From Lophius americanus (lineage: Eukaryota; Chordata; Actinopteri; Lophiiformes; Lophiidae): DNA of 64,000 nt. This document shows, piece by piece, positions 1 through 11,000 of this stretch. Where the stretch lies: NCBI GenBank assembly GCA_037951165.1, contig JBBDHG010000019.1, positions 5,418,001-5,482,000 on the forward strand. The letters run 5' to 3'. The notes beneath the pieces are model-generated. The model was not told the origin of the DNA. It did not search any database and saw only the letters and a list, made by a program, of their open reading frames with translations. How positions within the stretch are numbered: position 1 is the stretch's first letter; the number at the start of each line of letters is the position of its first letter. The position numbers and the translations under genes are program-made.

Positions 1-143
1 GAAAACGCCTCTGAAGCACAAATTATTGAAACGGTTGGTGCTGATTCTGATAGAAAGTTGTCAGAGCACAGAGCATTGCAGAACTGTCTTGGGTCCTTTA
101 AATTATCCCACGTGTGGTTTTAATGTTATGGCTGATCAATGTA
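1..143 (+). mobile_element. Tc1-like deletion derivative, right end
   Basis: A piece resembling the transposase middle (gatagaaagttgtcagagc) is followed almost directly by the terminal repeat (ttttaatgttatggctgatc) ending near 143. This indicates a large internal deletion. The left part is outside the window. Confidence 0.7.
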
Positions 144-239
144 AATACTGTAAAATAAATATATGATCACTAAATTGTGCTGGATTATCAACGGTAATGA
201 GTTGAAGCTGGTAAAAAGAAAGGAAAGTGTCTCCTGTCT

Positions 240-1041
240 GGGTGTGGGTTATATAAGGCAGCAAGAGAAAATATGACTACCAAGTGGGTACCGGGAATAA
301 ACTGCAAGAGTAAGGATCTGAGCAACTGTGATGTGTGCCAAACTGTGATGGCCTGATCTCCAGAACAGCCAGCCTTGACGCGGTGCATGGAAGGACAACC
401 AGTGAAAGGATGATGGGACCACGAGGTTGATTGACGCCTGTGTAGAGCAAAGGCTTGCCTATGTTGTCGGATCCCACAGGGGAGCAACTGTTGCACAAAT
501 TGCTGAAAAGGTTCATGGTGGTTCTTATAGAAAGGTGTCAGAACACACACTGCACACTATGTAGCTGCAGACTGGTCTGACCCCTATTCACTGCCTAAGG
601 CACCTACAACGGGTACATCAGCATCAGAACAGGACCCGGGAGCAGGGGGGGATAATGAACCACATTTTCTTTTTCATCTTGAATATGGCGGGGTGCGTCA
701 CTTACCAGGAGAGGAAATCGTACCATGATGCACTATGGACAGAGGGCAGGTTGGTTGATGTGGTGTGATTATTTGGGCAAAGTTCTCTTTGGAAGTATTG
801 GGTCCTAGGTTCTTGTTGATTTTACCTGGACATGCATCATCAACCTAAACATTGTTGCAGACCAACAACAGTATTCCCTAATTAAATTTTTGGCATAATG
901 TCCCTCGCCGATAACATCTTAGTGCCAGATACCACAGCACACCTTTAGGGGTCTTATTAAGCAGGTTAATAAGGTAGGGGCTCCACAGGATAAGGCTCTG
1001 CCTCATTTAGCAGGTTGTTTGTTTGTAATAGCTGATTGCTG
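240..1041 (+). pseudogene. Decayed Tc1/mariner-like transposase copy
   Basis: In order, the + strand keeps a fish Tc1-like layout that I know from many teleosts. There is a leader (ctgggtgtgggttatata), then the N-terminal helix-turn-helix region (agtaaggatctgagcaac), the linker (gcacaaattgctgaaaagg and gatagaaaggtgtcagaac, with small changes) and the catalytic core region around 650-830. The C-terminal part follows (ccagataccacagcaca near 925) and then a worn terminal repeat near 1015-1041. Frameshifts, stops and a missing segment between about 870 and 900 mean it cannot encode an active enzyme. It sits in an nrg3 intron. Open frames on the opposite strand at 188-550 are antisense shadows of this element. 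Confidence 0.8.
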
Positions 1042-2439
1042 GTAGGAGAATTTGAGGAAGAGTAAGTTGCTGGAAACAAAAACCTGCTCAGAGTAAAGAT
1101 AGTGGATATAACAGCATCACCTTCCGGTGTAAACTATCAAACTTATAATGTACAAGCCAAATTATTGTTACTGTACTCAACATATTTGTATTGGTTATAT
1201 ACTCTACACAGGTCATTTTTGGTAGATTGAATTCACAATTAAACCCTCATTTTATAATAATGTCTCTGGATACTCCACTGAACAGAGACTCTGAGAGCTT
1301 GATGGCACAGACTTATGTGTAAACTTTCCCGCTGTGATAAATCCAGGACTTGAAAGGGCTTGTTAATTATTAAAATGATGGCATTTCTGCCTATTTGATG
1401 AGGATAAAAACAGACACCTAGGTTAATGTACAGTAAAAATGATTTGCTTGTATGTGTTGCTTTACAGTGACATGTTAATTCAATGAATATAACAAATTAA
1501 ATTTAAGAAACAAGCAAAAGGTAAGAAAGTGAAGAAAAAAATATAGGTAATTTCTCCAAACTTTATTAAAAAAAATATAGAATACTGACATATATTAACT
1601 CTTGCCCCTTAAAAAAAGTCTGTGCTGCTATTGTAAGGATAAAGATGGATGGGATTCAATAGAATGATACGTGAAAACATGTTTTATTCCATCATATTCA
1701 TTGAATATCTACTGGATTATTTTATTTTTGTGAAATATTGTTTATTGTTGGCTTCAGAGGTAAGAGGCTGCTCTGAGAGTGAATAATAGTTACCGTGTAA
1801 TTCTGTTTTAATAATTTAAGCTTTTCTAAATTGCTTACTAAGTGGACAGATGACATGGGAGAGAAAATTCCACTTTAAAACAAATTTGACTATTACTTTT
1901 TACCAACAACATCATAAATTCATCCATATTGAAGAAAACTTTCACTCTACGCATATCATTTTTCACATTTTTCACCCAGCTGCAAAAAACTCACCTATTA
2001 TTTATACGTCTGGTCTTCTGTCTCTGACACATTAAAGCTCTGGATTTTATCGAGCCGTCACGGCCTACCTCCACTCTGCACTTCTTTACCTAAGTTTCTG
2101 AAAGGAACGAGCCAGAGCCAAGATTTAAGTCAAGTTTCTACCATTCAGCACCCAGAAACCCGAGGCTCTCAGTGTGAGAGAGAGCTTGGTGAGTTAACAG
2201 GAGGGATCTAAGAAATCTCAATATATACTGCAAAAGAAAGAGAGCCTTTATTCTTAGAAGGGAGCACTTTGTGGGTTTTCTTTAGCTAATAACACATGTC
2301 TTCGTGTCTTCAACATCATTAGTAGTAATTTACAGAGAGTTTACCAAGTAGGTGCCCTCATAGAATGAATCTGACACTATGGTTTCACATTGCTGTAAAG
2401 CAAAGTAATATATAGCCGATAATAACAATTTCATCAAAG
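1042..2439. other. nrg3 intron, no recognisable feature
   Basis: AT-rich single-copy DNA. I see no exon, repeat family or regulatory motif that I can support. Confidence 0.6.
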
Positions 2440-2822
2440 TGATCTAACAAATAATAGGTATTTGTTTATGTGTATGAGCTATTGGCGTAAAATATGACGA
2501 TAGATATCTCATTTGGACTAAATGGGACAAACGGTTAGAGAGCTATGTCCAAAAAACAGAATTTTTCACAAAAGAAATTCCACTAGTGAGTAAATTAGGA
2601 ACTGTTAGAGTAAAACACCTTGCACACAAGATAGAGCTCTCCAAGTGAATTCACATGCACCAAATTTAGACTAAATTACAGTACAAACATTTTTTCAGTT
2701 AAAGCTCCCAATAGTGCCGGAAAAAAACAACCTTTCCCAAAATCAGTCCACTTCTCCCTCAACCGAGCTCTATGTGTACATCTGCAGTGGCAACGATGAT
2801 GAATCTATAATATCCTGGACTT
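2440..2822 (+). repeat. TATATCCCC-ended repeat family, copy 1
   Basis: The left end is missing. It carries catttggactaaatgggac, a second caaatttagactaaat and ttcccaaaatcagtccac, and ends with ataatatcctggactttt, a worn form of the family's right end. Confidence 0.75.
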
Positions 2823-3389
2823 TTAAACTAATTTTATGAATGAAATACATTTAAAATATGTAATTTAGAAAATGTAATTTAAAAAATAACAATAGGTAAA
2901 AAAAAAAACACATTTCAGAGTGAATGACTGCATTATACAGTTTTCTAAACAGTAACGTAAATCAAAATTCAGTCAGACTTAAATCTTAACTTCATCCTCT
3001 TAAAAAAAACTAAGGATTCTAAAAAAGATTTTTTTTTTAACATATAAGCCATCTGAGTGTTTGTAAATATTCTGTTTTCTAACATGTTTAATACACTTTT
3101 TTTAAGTTTTATTTCCACAGTCCTGATAATATACCTACTTTGAAGAAGGTTTGAGAACCATTGAGGGTAGAAGTATATGTAGGGTAAATACAGTGTATGG
3201 GATTTATAGTGATTAAAAAAATGCACGCATGATGATATGCTCACATTAAATTATATATATACAAATCATCATATTATATTTTACAGCGTATTTAGAAAGT
3301 AAAATATAATCAGTAATGGAAGTAAGCAGTAACTGACACTTTCATCGGTGACTTCCTGTGGGAAGATAATGTTGATACTGATACTGTTG

Positions 3390-3434
3390 TTTATATATAC
3401 ATATGTATATATATATATATATGTATGTATGTAT
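3390..3434. repeat. AT-rich TA/TG microsatellite
   Basis: Alternating atatgtatata tract followed by gtatgtatgtat. Confidence 0.85.
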
Positions 3435-3442
3435 AAGTCCTG

Positions 3443-3515
3443 AATGGAAGGGGTGGGTGTACACAGGATGAATCACCAGTTCGTCAAAGGGACATGAAGT
3501 ACAGAAAAGGTTTTA
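3443..3515 (+). repeat. Fragment of common fish dispersed repeat
   Basis: It contains a worn gtacaccctggacaagtcaccagttc-type block (here tacacaggatgaatcaccag). This is the same family as 19935-20292. Confidence 0.5.
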
Positions 3516-3849
3516 AAAAGAAAATCATATATTGTTAAATATATGTTGCTCAGTTTAGTTAGCTTGTCACTCATAATACATTTTTGATAGATAACGGTGC
3601 CATTACCCATTTGAACATAGGGCTGTTTTTTTAAATAACATTATTTACAACATAATTTGGTGGAAATTATTGACATATTTGAAATAAGTAAGTTCAACAA
3701 ACGATTGATTGAGTGACATTAGTGTTTTTTTCAAACAGACAATAATGGATTTGGAAAGAACAGACTATTGCAGTGTAATTCATTTAAAGGATTCGTCAAA
3801 GCGAACTGCAACAAAACTCAGGATTTTTTTGTTCTGTTTGTTTCCGCAG

Positions 3850-3965
3850 TGCTGCAAACGGTCCTCACAGCCGCGCCAGGGCAACGTTTGTGAGTCCAGC
3901 TTTGCACATTGCAACATCTCAGCCGCGCCATCCAACAGTTCCAGGGGTCCAGCAAAACATCACAG
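3850..3965 (+). CDS. nrg3: neuregulin 3, internal cytoplasmic-tail exon (partial gene)
   Basis: This 116-base exon lies between a good acceptor (a pyrimidine stretch ending tttccgcag) and a good donor (cacag then gtataa). Read from its first base it gives 38 codons plus two bases, with no stop. The product contains CESSF early and ends in RGPAKHHR. In mammalian NRG3, as I remember it, the matching segment has ESSF and ends in KHHR at the same spacing, although the middle is poorly conserved. The two leftover bases (ag) join the first base of the exon at 7861 to give Arg, which keeps the KHHR-S junction. Another reading frame is also open, but it breaks both the phase and the similarity. The region is the intracellular tail just after the membrane-proximal part. 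The EGF and membrane exons are not in the window. Confidence 0.8.
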
Positions 3966-4497
3966 GTATAATTCTATATATTTTATTTAATTAAACACGC
4001 AAACACACAAAAATGTAATGTTACATTAAAGATGCAGCCGTCCCGTCAGGTAACAATCCCTCTAATTCCAGCAATGGGGAACTTCATTGTCTATTTTGAT
4101 AATCAGTAGGGGTAAAATTACTATCATCAATACATTATAGTACAATTGAATCATCAACATTACAGTGTGGCCAAAACTAATTGTTGTTGAAGAGAATGAT
4201 AATTAACAGTATGAACATGCCAATAAGTACACTTTAACAGTCATGGACAAATGGAAGATGTGACAGATATAAAGTCACATCAGCAGCTCTACACTGTAAC
4301 ATGCACCTCAATGCCTGCTTCTGAAGAAAGTAAGTGCTTGCATTATTAGTAAAGGCTGGATTCTCTCTAGCAATGCTAAAGACAAACACGATTCCAGATT
4401 AAAGGGAGTTACTGCATATCAAAGGGAGTCCCTCCACCCTCTTATTTTTGGCGTGAGCCCTCTTCAAAGCTAAGCTTATGCTGTCATCCCCGTCAGC

Positions 4498-5352
4498 AAG
4501 GGTTTATCCTTGAAAAGTCTCCAATCCCCTGCATCGTGTAAGCAATCCCCTGGTTGTTATTCACGGTATCTTTTGTATAAAAAAAAAGCTCCTTGAAGTT
4601 AGTAAAACATGAACTAATACAGTAAAATATGAAATATATATGATAGATCTCCTCAAGTCCATTCATAGCCAGCAAATCTGGACAAAATCGGGCTAACGTT
4701 GAAGAAGTACGGTCCAGAAACATTGTTTTCTTTATAAAATATCAGCTATTCCAGTAAAATACAATATAAAAAATTGAGCTCCTCGAGTTGATTCGTGTAA
4801 TATTAATAATGTATCTTTTATCAATCACATACAGTCATACACAGTACAACATGGAGAAATTATTTCTCTGTATTATACCCATCCCTGAGGGAACAGCGGG
4901 CAGCCCCCTTTGAAGCTCCTAGGGTTTCAGGGTCTTGCTCAAGGACACTACGACAAGTAGACCCAGCTTGGATTCGAACCGGCTACCTTCTGTTCTTCCG
5001 ATAGGGAGATGGTCTCTCAAACCTAGTGAACTACAGCCGCCCCCTTTTTTTGTTAAATAACGTAATAGTAATAATAATAATAATTTAATAGTGTGTTTTT
5101 TATTATGTAATAAATATTGACTGAATCGGACCAATACTTGAAAATGAGGAGAATGATGACCCAACATCTTTTGGAGGTAAAGCTTCCCCTAGTGTTAGGA
5201 ATATGCAATAAATCTTTCCCAAAATCAAGCCAACTTTTTATCCTACTTAGGTCTATGTGGGTATAAAATTTGAAAATGATCAATGAAATAGTTTTTTGAT
5301 AGTTACAGCTATGGCGATTTATTAACTTTCCTGACTTCTCGAGGATATAATG
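4498..5352 (+). repeat. TATATCCCC-ended repeat family, copy 2, split by an insertion
   Basis: The left end reads tttatccttgaaaagtctcc, then caatcccctgc. The right end reads cttctcgaggatataatg. Family sequence stops at about 4802 (gttgattcgtgtaat) and resumes at about 5117 (gactgaatcggacc), so the material between is a later insertion. Confidence 0.8.
4803..5116 (-). repeat. tRNA-like SINE-type repeat inserted in copy 2
   Basis: Read on the - strand it starts GGCGGCTGTAGTTCACTAGG and has GGTTCGAATCC, which resemble tRNA A and B boxes for RNA polymerase III. The widely dispersed fish block about a trailing phrase (CTTGAGCAAGACCCTGA and CCTCAGGGATGGG) follows. A (TAA)n stretch lies beside it. 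The acceptor stem and anticodon arm do not form a proper tRNA, so this is a retroposon and not a tRNA gene. Confidence 0.65.
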
Positions 5353-5834
5353 ACAGTTAACCCTTATAAGCCATGCTTTTACACAAGAAGTGGACTTCAT
5401 TAAAAAAATCTTTGTCCAGTAAATAAAAAACCTGTGTAATGCCAGTTCTCAATATGTCTGTTCATTAAAACCTGCTATTATTCATTTATATACAGCACCA
5501 TTGTTTTTCAGTGAAAAATGTTCTTAAGAAATTTCTAAAAGCCTATATAAATGACCACGTGACTTAGAAGGTCATCATCACATACTTGATGATGTCATCC
5601 AAGGATTTATTTTCCGGAAAAAGATGATACAGACAGACAAGCGAGCGAGAACACAAGTTAAACAATAATTTCATCCTTATATGGAATGCTGCATATTCAC
5701 CTCAACTTTTCAAAAGCTCTAAATTCAAACATATTCAATGAATAATATATCATCCTTAGTCTTAGGTTTTGAGTTTTTTGTATTTGAGAAACAGTGAAAA
5801 GATGTGAGTTTTGCATTCAACCTCAATCTGAATA

Positions 5835-5950
5835 CCTCCACCAAGGCCAAAAAATCCTTCACGTGTCTGTTTATTACAGTATGCCACCTCTACACAAAGT
5901 TTCATAAAAATCTGTTTTGGAATATTAACAGTAGAAAAAAGCAAAAACTT
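5835..5950 (+). repeat. CCTCCACCAAGG-type fish repeat fragment
   Basis: It starts acctccaccaaggc and contains acaaagtttcataaaaatc, both typical of a short widespread fish repeat. The same family lies near 30096. Confidence 0.5.
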
Positions 5951-7429
5951 AATCTATTGTACTTTTAAGAGGTTTCGTGGAAATTTGTCCAGTTGTCTTT
6001 GTGTCATCCTTCAGACACCCGACAGCCTAGCAGCAGCCAGTGGTAAAAACTTACTGGCAGTGTTAACAAAACATTTCATTGGCACAGTGGGGAGCGGAGT
6101 TAGCACACGTCTTTTTTCGACTTTCCTCTCTGTCTTTGCTGTTCAGCTGCAGACGTTCACACCTGAGAGCTCTCACTGCTCAGCGACTCTAGCAGAGCAG
6201 CCGGGGGTTAATCACCTTTTCTGCAGGGGACCCAGGCAGTCAGAGAGAGATGATTTTCCCAGACAAACTAGCGATATGATCAGACAATCTGCAAGCCAAA
6301 AGTCATCTTCTCTTATGACTAAACCCCCCAAAAGACTTCTTCATTTCTCCTCTCTCACTCTCCCAGTTTAGAGCTTTTCACAAGGTTACTTGGCTGGCTA
6401 TCTGTTGCTCTTTGTGATTAGCCATTACAGCTTATTTCTTTGCATTTGCATCAGCTCAGACAGAGGCTTGACGCAGAGTGCGTTGGCACACCGCCGTCCA
6501 AAATAGCATGAATGAAATTCGGAGGAGGCTAATTTTGTTTTTCAGAAATATCCCATTCAAATGTCTCTACAAAAATCTGAGCCAACGCTATTAAATGGCT
6601 GCCTGTAAGCGGATATTCAACTTGTTTTGACTAAGAGGCCAATTTCAAAGGCAAAGCTAACCTTCAAAACAACAGAGATGAATATGAACAAAATTAATAA
6701 AATGCAATCCACAATGTTTTGAAAAGTTGTTAGTGAATGAAGACCACATTTCAGTTATTTGTTATTTAACAATAATCCAAGATGTTTGACAAAGTGGACG
6801 CCCGATCTGAACAAGGAGAACTATCTCTATAACCTATTGAGGAATTCAGAACCATAAAACAAATTTCAACAGGATCCAACTTTATCATTCTCCATATCCA
6901 CCCAACTTTTGTAACTGCCGTTAACTATTCATCAGTTAACGCCAGATACATGCCGAATGATTGTGGTAGCCTGCTCTCTTTTTTATTTAAATGTACCTCC
7001 CGGGCACCTTGTGGAACTGTAATTAAACACATTCATAGGGCTAAGTTTTAGGGGCTAATCCAAGATTTGAAAAAGTACCCAAAATTACTGAAAAGGGTTG
7101 GGGTCACAAAAGGCTACATTCAATTTAATTATTTACGACTCAAAAATTCAGAATTCTGACTTTATTCTCAGAAATCACCTTGTTCTAAGAATTCTGACTT
7201 CAAACTCTTCAAAAAATGGCGTACCCAGTCCTCTACCGTACAAGCTAATGTGCATGAATTAATTTAATAAAATAGAGTGAGAGTAATCCAAAAAATCCAA
7301 ATGAAATTCAGCCCTATTGAAAGGGTCTATAATACATAACAAGGACACCAACAGTAACATAAATATGATGCACCACAGTTTAATCTGCTCATGGGATGAT
7401 AATTATCTGTTTGTACCACTTCCAAAAAT

Positions 7430-7725
7430 ACTGAATTGATGAATAGACTCAAGGAGATCTAACTATTAAGCAGTAAATTGAGTTCTCTCTCATTCAACAT
7501 ATTTTACTCACTAGGAGGAGCTTTTTCACAAATATATTGTCTCGCAGACATAACCTCTTAACCATTTGCTCACATTTTGTGCATATGATTCGACTCATGG
7601 AGCTCTCCCTTCCATATTTCATAATTTCCTCTAAAAGGTCATACTATACTCACTAGGGTTTGTTTTCTTACAAAAAATACTGTTGACATAACATTTAATT
7701 TGATGAGTTCAATCAGCGAAAGTGT
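7430..7725 (-). repeat. TATATCCCC-ended repeat family, copy 3
   Basis: On the - strand it has two half-units, with tagactcaaggagatct (+ strand) and cactaggaggagcttt followed by gattcgactcatggagct and cactagggtttgttttc. Both ends are missing. Confidence 0.65.
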
Positions 7726-7860
7726 TCGTATGTACAAATCCGGGGGATTGGAGACTCAGGTCTAGTGTTATTATATATATATACTGTAATTTATAAACAC
7801 CAACATATGCAATCAAATAATTAATTCCCAAAACTTGTTTCACTTATTTCATTTTCTCAG

Positions 7861-8046
7861 AAGCGGTTCCTTGTCCCACATCTCAGATCAGAGAATCCGG
7901 ACAACGCATTGGTCAGCCACACGCAGGACCCCACCCATACCCAGGGGAAGGCTAAATCCGATTGGAGGATCCAAGTATTCAGGCCCCGCCTACCAACACC
8001 TCGAAGAAACAGACTCGTCTGAGAGGGATACTAAAGCTGAAAAAGG
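7861..8046 (+). CDS. nrg3: neuregulin 3, penultimate cytoplasmic-tail exon
   Basis: This 186-base exon has the acceptor cattttctcag and the donor aaagg then gtgagg. Its first base completes an Arg codon begun in the exon at 3850-3965. It then has 61 codons and leaves two bases (gg), which the exon at 13801 completes as Gly. The product includes RRTPPIPRGRL and GPAYQHLEET. Mammalian NRG3, from memory, has RRTPPSPRSRL and GPAYQQLEES, so this is the clearest conserved block of the tail. The intervening segment NPIGGSKYS is longer than in mammals. The role is part of the intracellular domain of a single-pass ErbB4 ligand precursor. Without a splice the frame would stop two bases into the intron. 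Confidence 0.93.
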
Positions 8047-11000
8047 GTGAGGAGAATCCACTCAAAGCTTAGTGAAACTACTGAATATATTATTATTTTC
8101 ATATTATTAAAATATAGGTATTTGGTTTTTTTAAGCGTGGCTATAATCATTTTCCAACATTACCACATGATGCAGACCATTGGAAAATACTGCTTTTACA
8201 GTTTCTTGCACTGCAGACAGACCAGGCTGTTATAGCTATAATTGCAGCTTAAAGAATTTTATCTTAGAAAGAGAGAAAAAAGTGAGGATAAAACCCTAAA
8301 ATACTCTGTCTGTCTCGGCTTTACTTCTTTGCCGTATCCACTGTCTGCTGAGTCATTTCAATGAAAGCTATTAAATGAAAATGCAGTGCTGCCAAAGCTT
8401 TAGATTTCAAAGCCAACTCTCAGTTTTTATTTGACTGCATTTTTTTAAATCTCCCTTAACCCCTTGATCCCTTTGTTTTCCAATCTGCTGAGCAAAGATA
8501 AAAACAAGGTTGGGTTTGGGTTATGCTGTGTTCCACAGTAAGGTGGCATGGGTTCAAATGCTTTGGAACATTTTGCCTGGTGTTAGTGCTTTCAAGGACA
8601 TGGTACAGGCTGAACATTCAGATTCTTCATTCTGTGAGCTCTCTGGCAACTTGTCATTCCTACGCTAAATTTTGATCCACAGTAATGCAGCAGATTAGCA
8701 GGTACGTAGCTTCGGAGTAAGAATAAAATTCAATTGTAATGCAGAAGGGTTACACCTCTCGGGCAAACCTGGTAGGCATAGCTGCTAGGGGATATGCAAA
8801 TGATCTGCATGAATGATTAGCAAGAAATGTATTCAGTGTGAAAGGCGCGTCGGCCCATTTTTGGTGGGTCATGAGTTTTCCCCACCTGGACTGGGAAGTG
8901 TTAATGTCCCTGTGGTACTGGCTCAGGATAAAGCTCCACATGACCTACATGCATTCTAATAGAAAACGCAAGGCAAAATGGACACACTTGCACATACAGC
9001 AAGCCCAGATTTGCAAACAAATACAGTAAATGCAGTATAGAGGACGGAGAGTTTGCCTTTTCAATGAGAGAGCGTAAGTCCCTTTCTTTCATTCTCTATT
9101 CAAGCAGGATATATTGTTCTTCATTTTCAGCCCATTCTTCAATAAAGGGCTACTTGAACTGTGTAAGAGTCATCCTGCAAAGCTCAAGTGCTCTCCTGAA
9201 GTGTCCCCTGTTAGGCCTGAATGTCCTCTGGTTGGCCCAAGCATCTGTTGGTGCCCTTCGGTCAACTTTAGTGCCCCTCTTGTTGACTGAAGAGCTCTTT
9301 TGGTTGCTTGCTGCTAAGTCAGCTGTATTGATCAAAAGTTGGTTCAAAGGATCCTCTGGTCAGCCAGTGGTCCATATGGTCTTACCAATGTCCCCTGGTC
9401 GGGTAAAATGTCTCTCCAGGGTTCTCTGCTTAGCTCAGTTTTCGTCAACTCACTATTGACCCTTTTCATGTTAGTAAAAAGTTGATAATGTATTTTGTGG
9501 GTGGAGCCTAACTGGTGGCAGAAGGTGAACGCTCTGCATTACCGGAAACATCAGGAAGAAAAAAAAACAATCTGATATACGGATCATCCGGACACATTAT
9601 CCGACTATTTCAAAGGTTTTCCAGTAGTAGAGGTAGTAGCAGATTGTAGTAGCATCTTACAAAAACAGTGACCAACAGTCGCCGGAGTATCTTTGAATAC
9701 CCTGTTTGAAAACTTATCATCTCTACGAAAGAAAAACTTGAGGCATACAAATTTGTTGACGCATTCAGTTTTCGTACTTTGTGGTGTACATTAAATACCA
9801 AGGTTCGTCACATGATATTTGTGTGTATGGACGAACTAAAAAAGAATAAGCCAAGATACAAATGTACACAAAATAAAGTCAAGAATTTGTTTTGAAGGGA
9901 TCCAGCTGATCTGGCTGCGATCCACTAAAGGTGTGGAGCTTTAATTTTGACCTGTACATCGAAAAACAATACATGCATATCAAGACATTAAACCACCAGA
10001 GATTTTTAGGAGAAATTGCAGTACATCAGATCAAACTATGCAAAAAGTCCCCACAACGTCGGCCAAAGATTTCGAGGCTTTTCTTTTTTGCAGCATTTTG
10101 GTTTGTAAATAACAGCAAAACACCATCACCATAGATGACAAGCCCTTACTTCCGACTTTATTGACAGTAACTATGCAACTCAGCAACTCAACCATAAAGC
10201 CACTTAATTCTTATCTCATGATGACAAATGGCTTGTCATGACCGTAGTGGCAGATTCGAAATCTTTCAAATCAAGCACGTAAAACACTGATGCGTGGTGT
10301 CTTTTTAATTTCCAAACATGTTTTATGCAGATATGCTGAACTCTGTCTTCCCGCTGGCGTCCACACTGTTTGGTTTATCGTAACCCTAGGTTGCATTTAC
10401 CTTAAATTCTTTAGAGTTACTCAGAATGAAGTTAATTTCAGATACAACTGATGTGTCCAGCCTTGTGCCAGGTTGTAACCAATTTCTCCCGCGTCTGTGA
10501 ACATTACCACACAGAATAAACTATTATCCTTGAAAAAATAAAACTTATGCACCCATACTGCATGGAAATCTGACATAGTTTGTAATGTACAGATGAACAG
10601 CTTGTGCTCTCAAAAGGTACACCTAGGATATTTGACCACAGATGCTCAGAGCCTAGAGAGATACAGAGAGGGAAATAGAGATATCAGTTTAAATACATTC
10701 TGACACGGACAAAAATCATTCAAAAAAGAAGTATAATAAAGCAAAAAAACAGCAGAAGGAGGGTAAAAGGATGTGATAGAGGAATGTGCAGATAGCAAAT
10801 GACAGTTGGAAAATGCAGTAAAGAAAGGTTGCTCGGTCTAGTCCATGCCTCCGAGAGAAGCCTAGTTTTATCTTCGCAAAATGGCTGACAGGGAGACAGA
10901 ACGTCTTGTGTTGTTACTACTAGTTTAAGATAAAGCTGTCTCCAAAATGGCTAATGGATAGCGGCCAGGATTTCTGTAGTTTTGTTCAATGTTTGTGGTT

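Larger units (their letters stand above)
3966..7860 (+). other. nrg3: nrg3 intron between two tail exons
   Basis: The intron starts gtataa and ends ttttctcag. It holds a tRNA-like repeat, copies of the inverted-end repeat family (4498-5352 and 7430-7725) and a fragment of a CCTCCACCAAGG-type fish repeat. The part 6370-6700 has mixed base composition and no repeat that I recognise. No other exon was seen. Confidence 0.75.

Noticed and set aside
188..550. Overlapping - strand open frames
   Set aside because: They are antisense to a decayed Tc1-like transposase copy on the + strand and match no protein.
3850..3965. Alternative open frame (shifted by one base) in the nrg3 exon
   Set aside because: Its phase does not fit the next exon and it loses the ESSF and KHHR landmarks.
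4895..5046. Apparent tRNA gene on the - strand
   Set aside because: Only A- and B-box-like phrases are present. No cloverleaf with an anticodon arm and acceptor stem forms, and the trailing sequence is that of a dispersed repeat.
5985..6371. 128-codon + strand open frame
   Set aside because: It lies within an nrg3 intron and has no recognisable domain, splice pair or codon bias.
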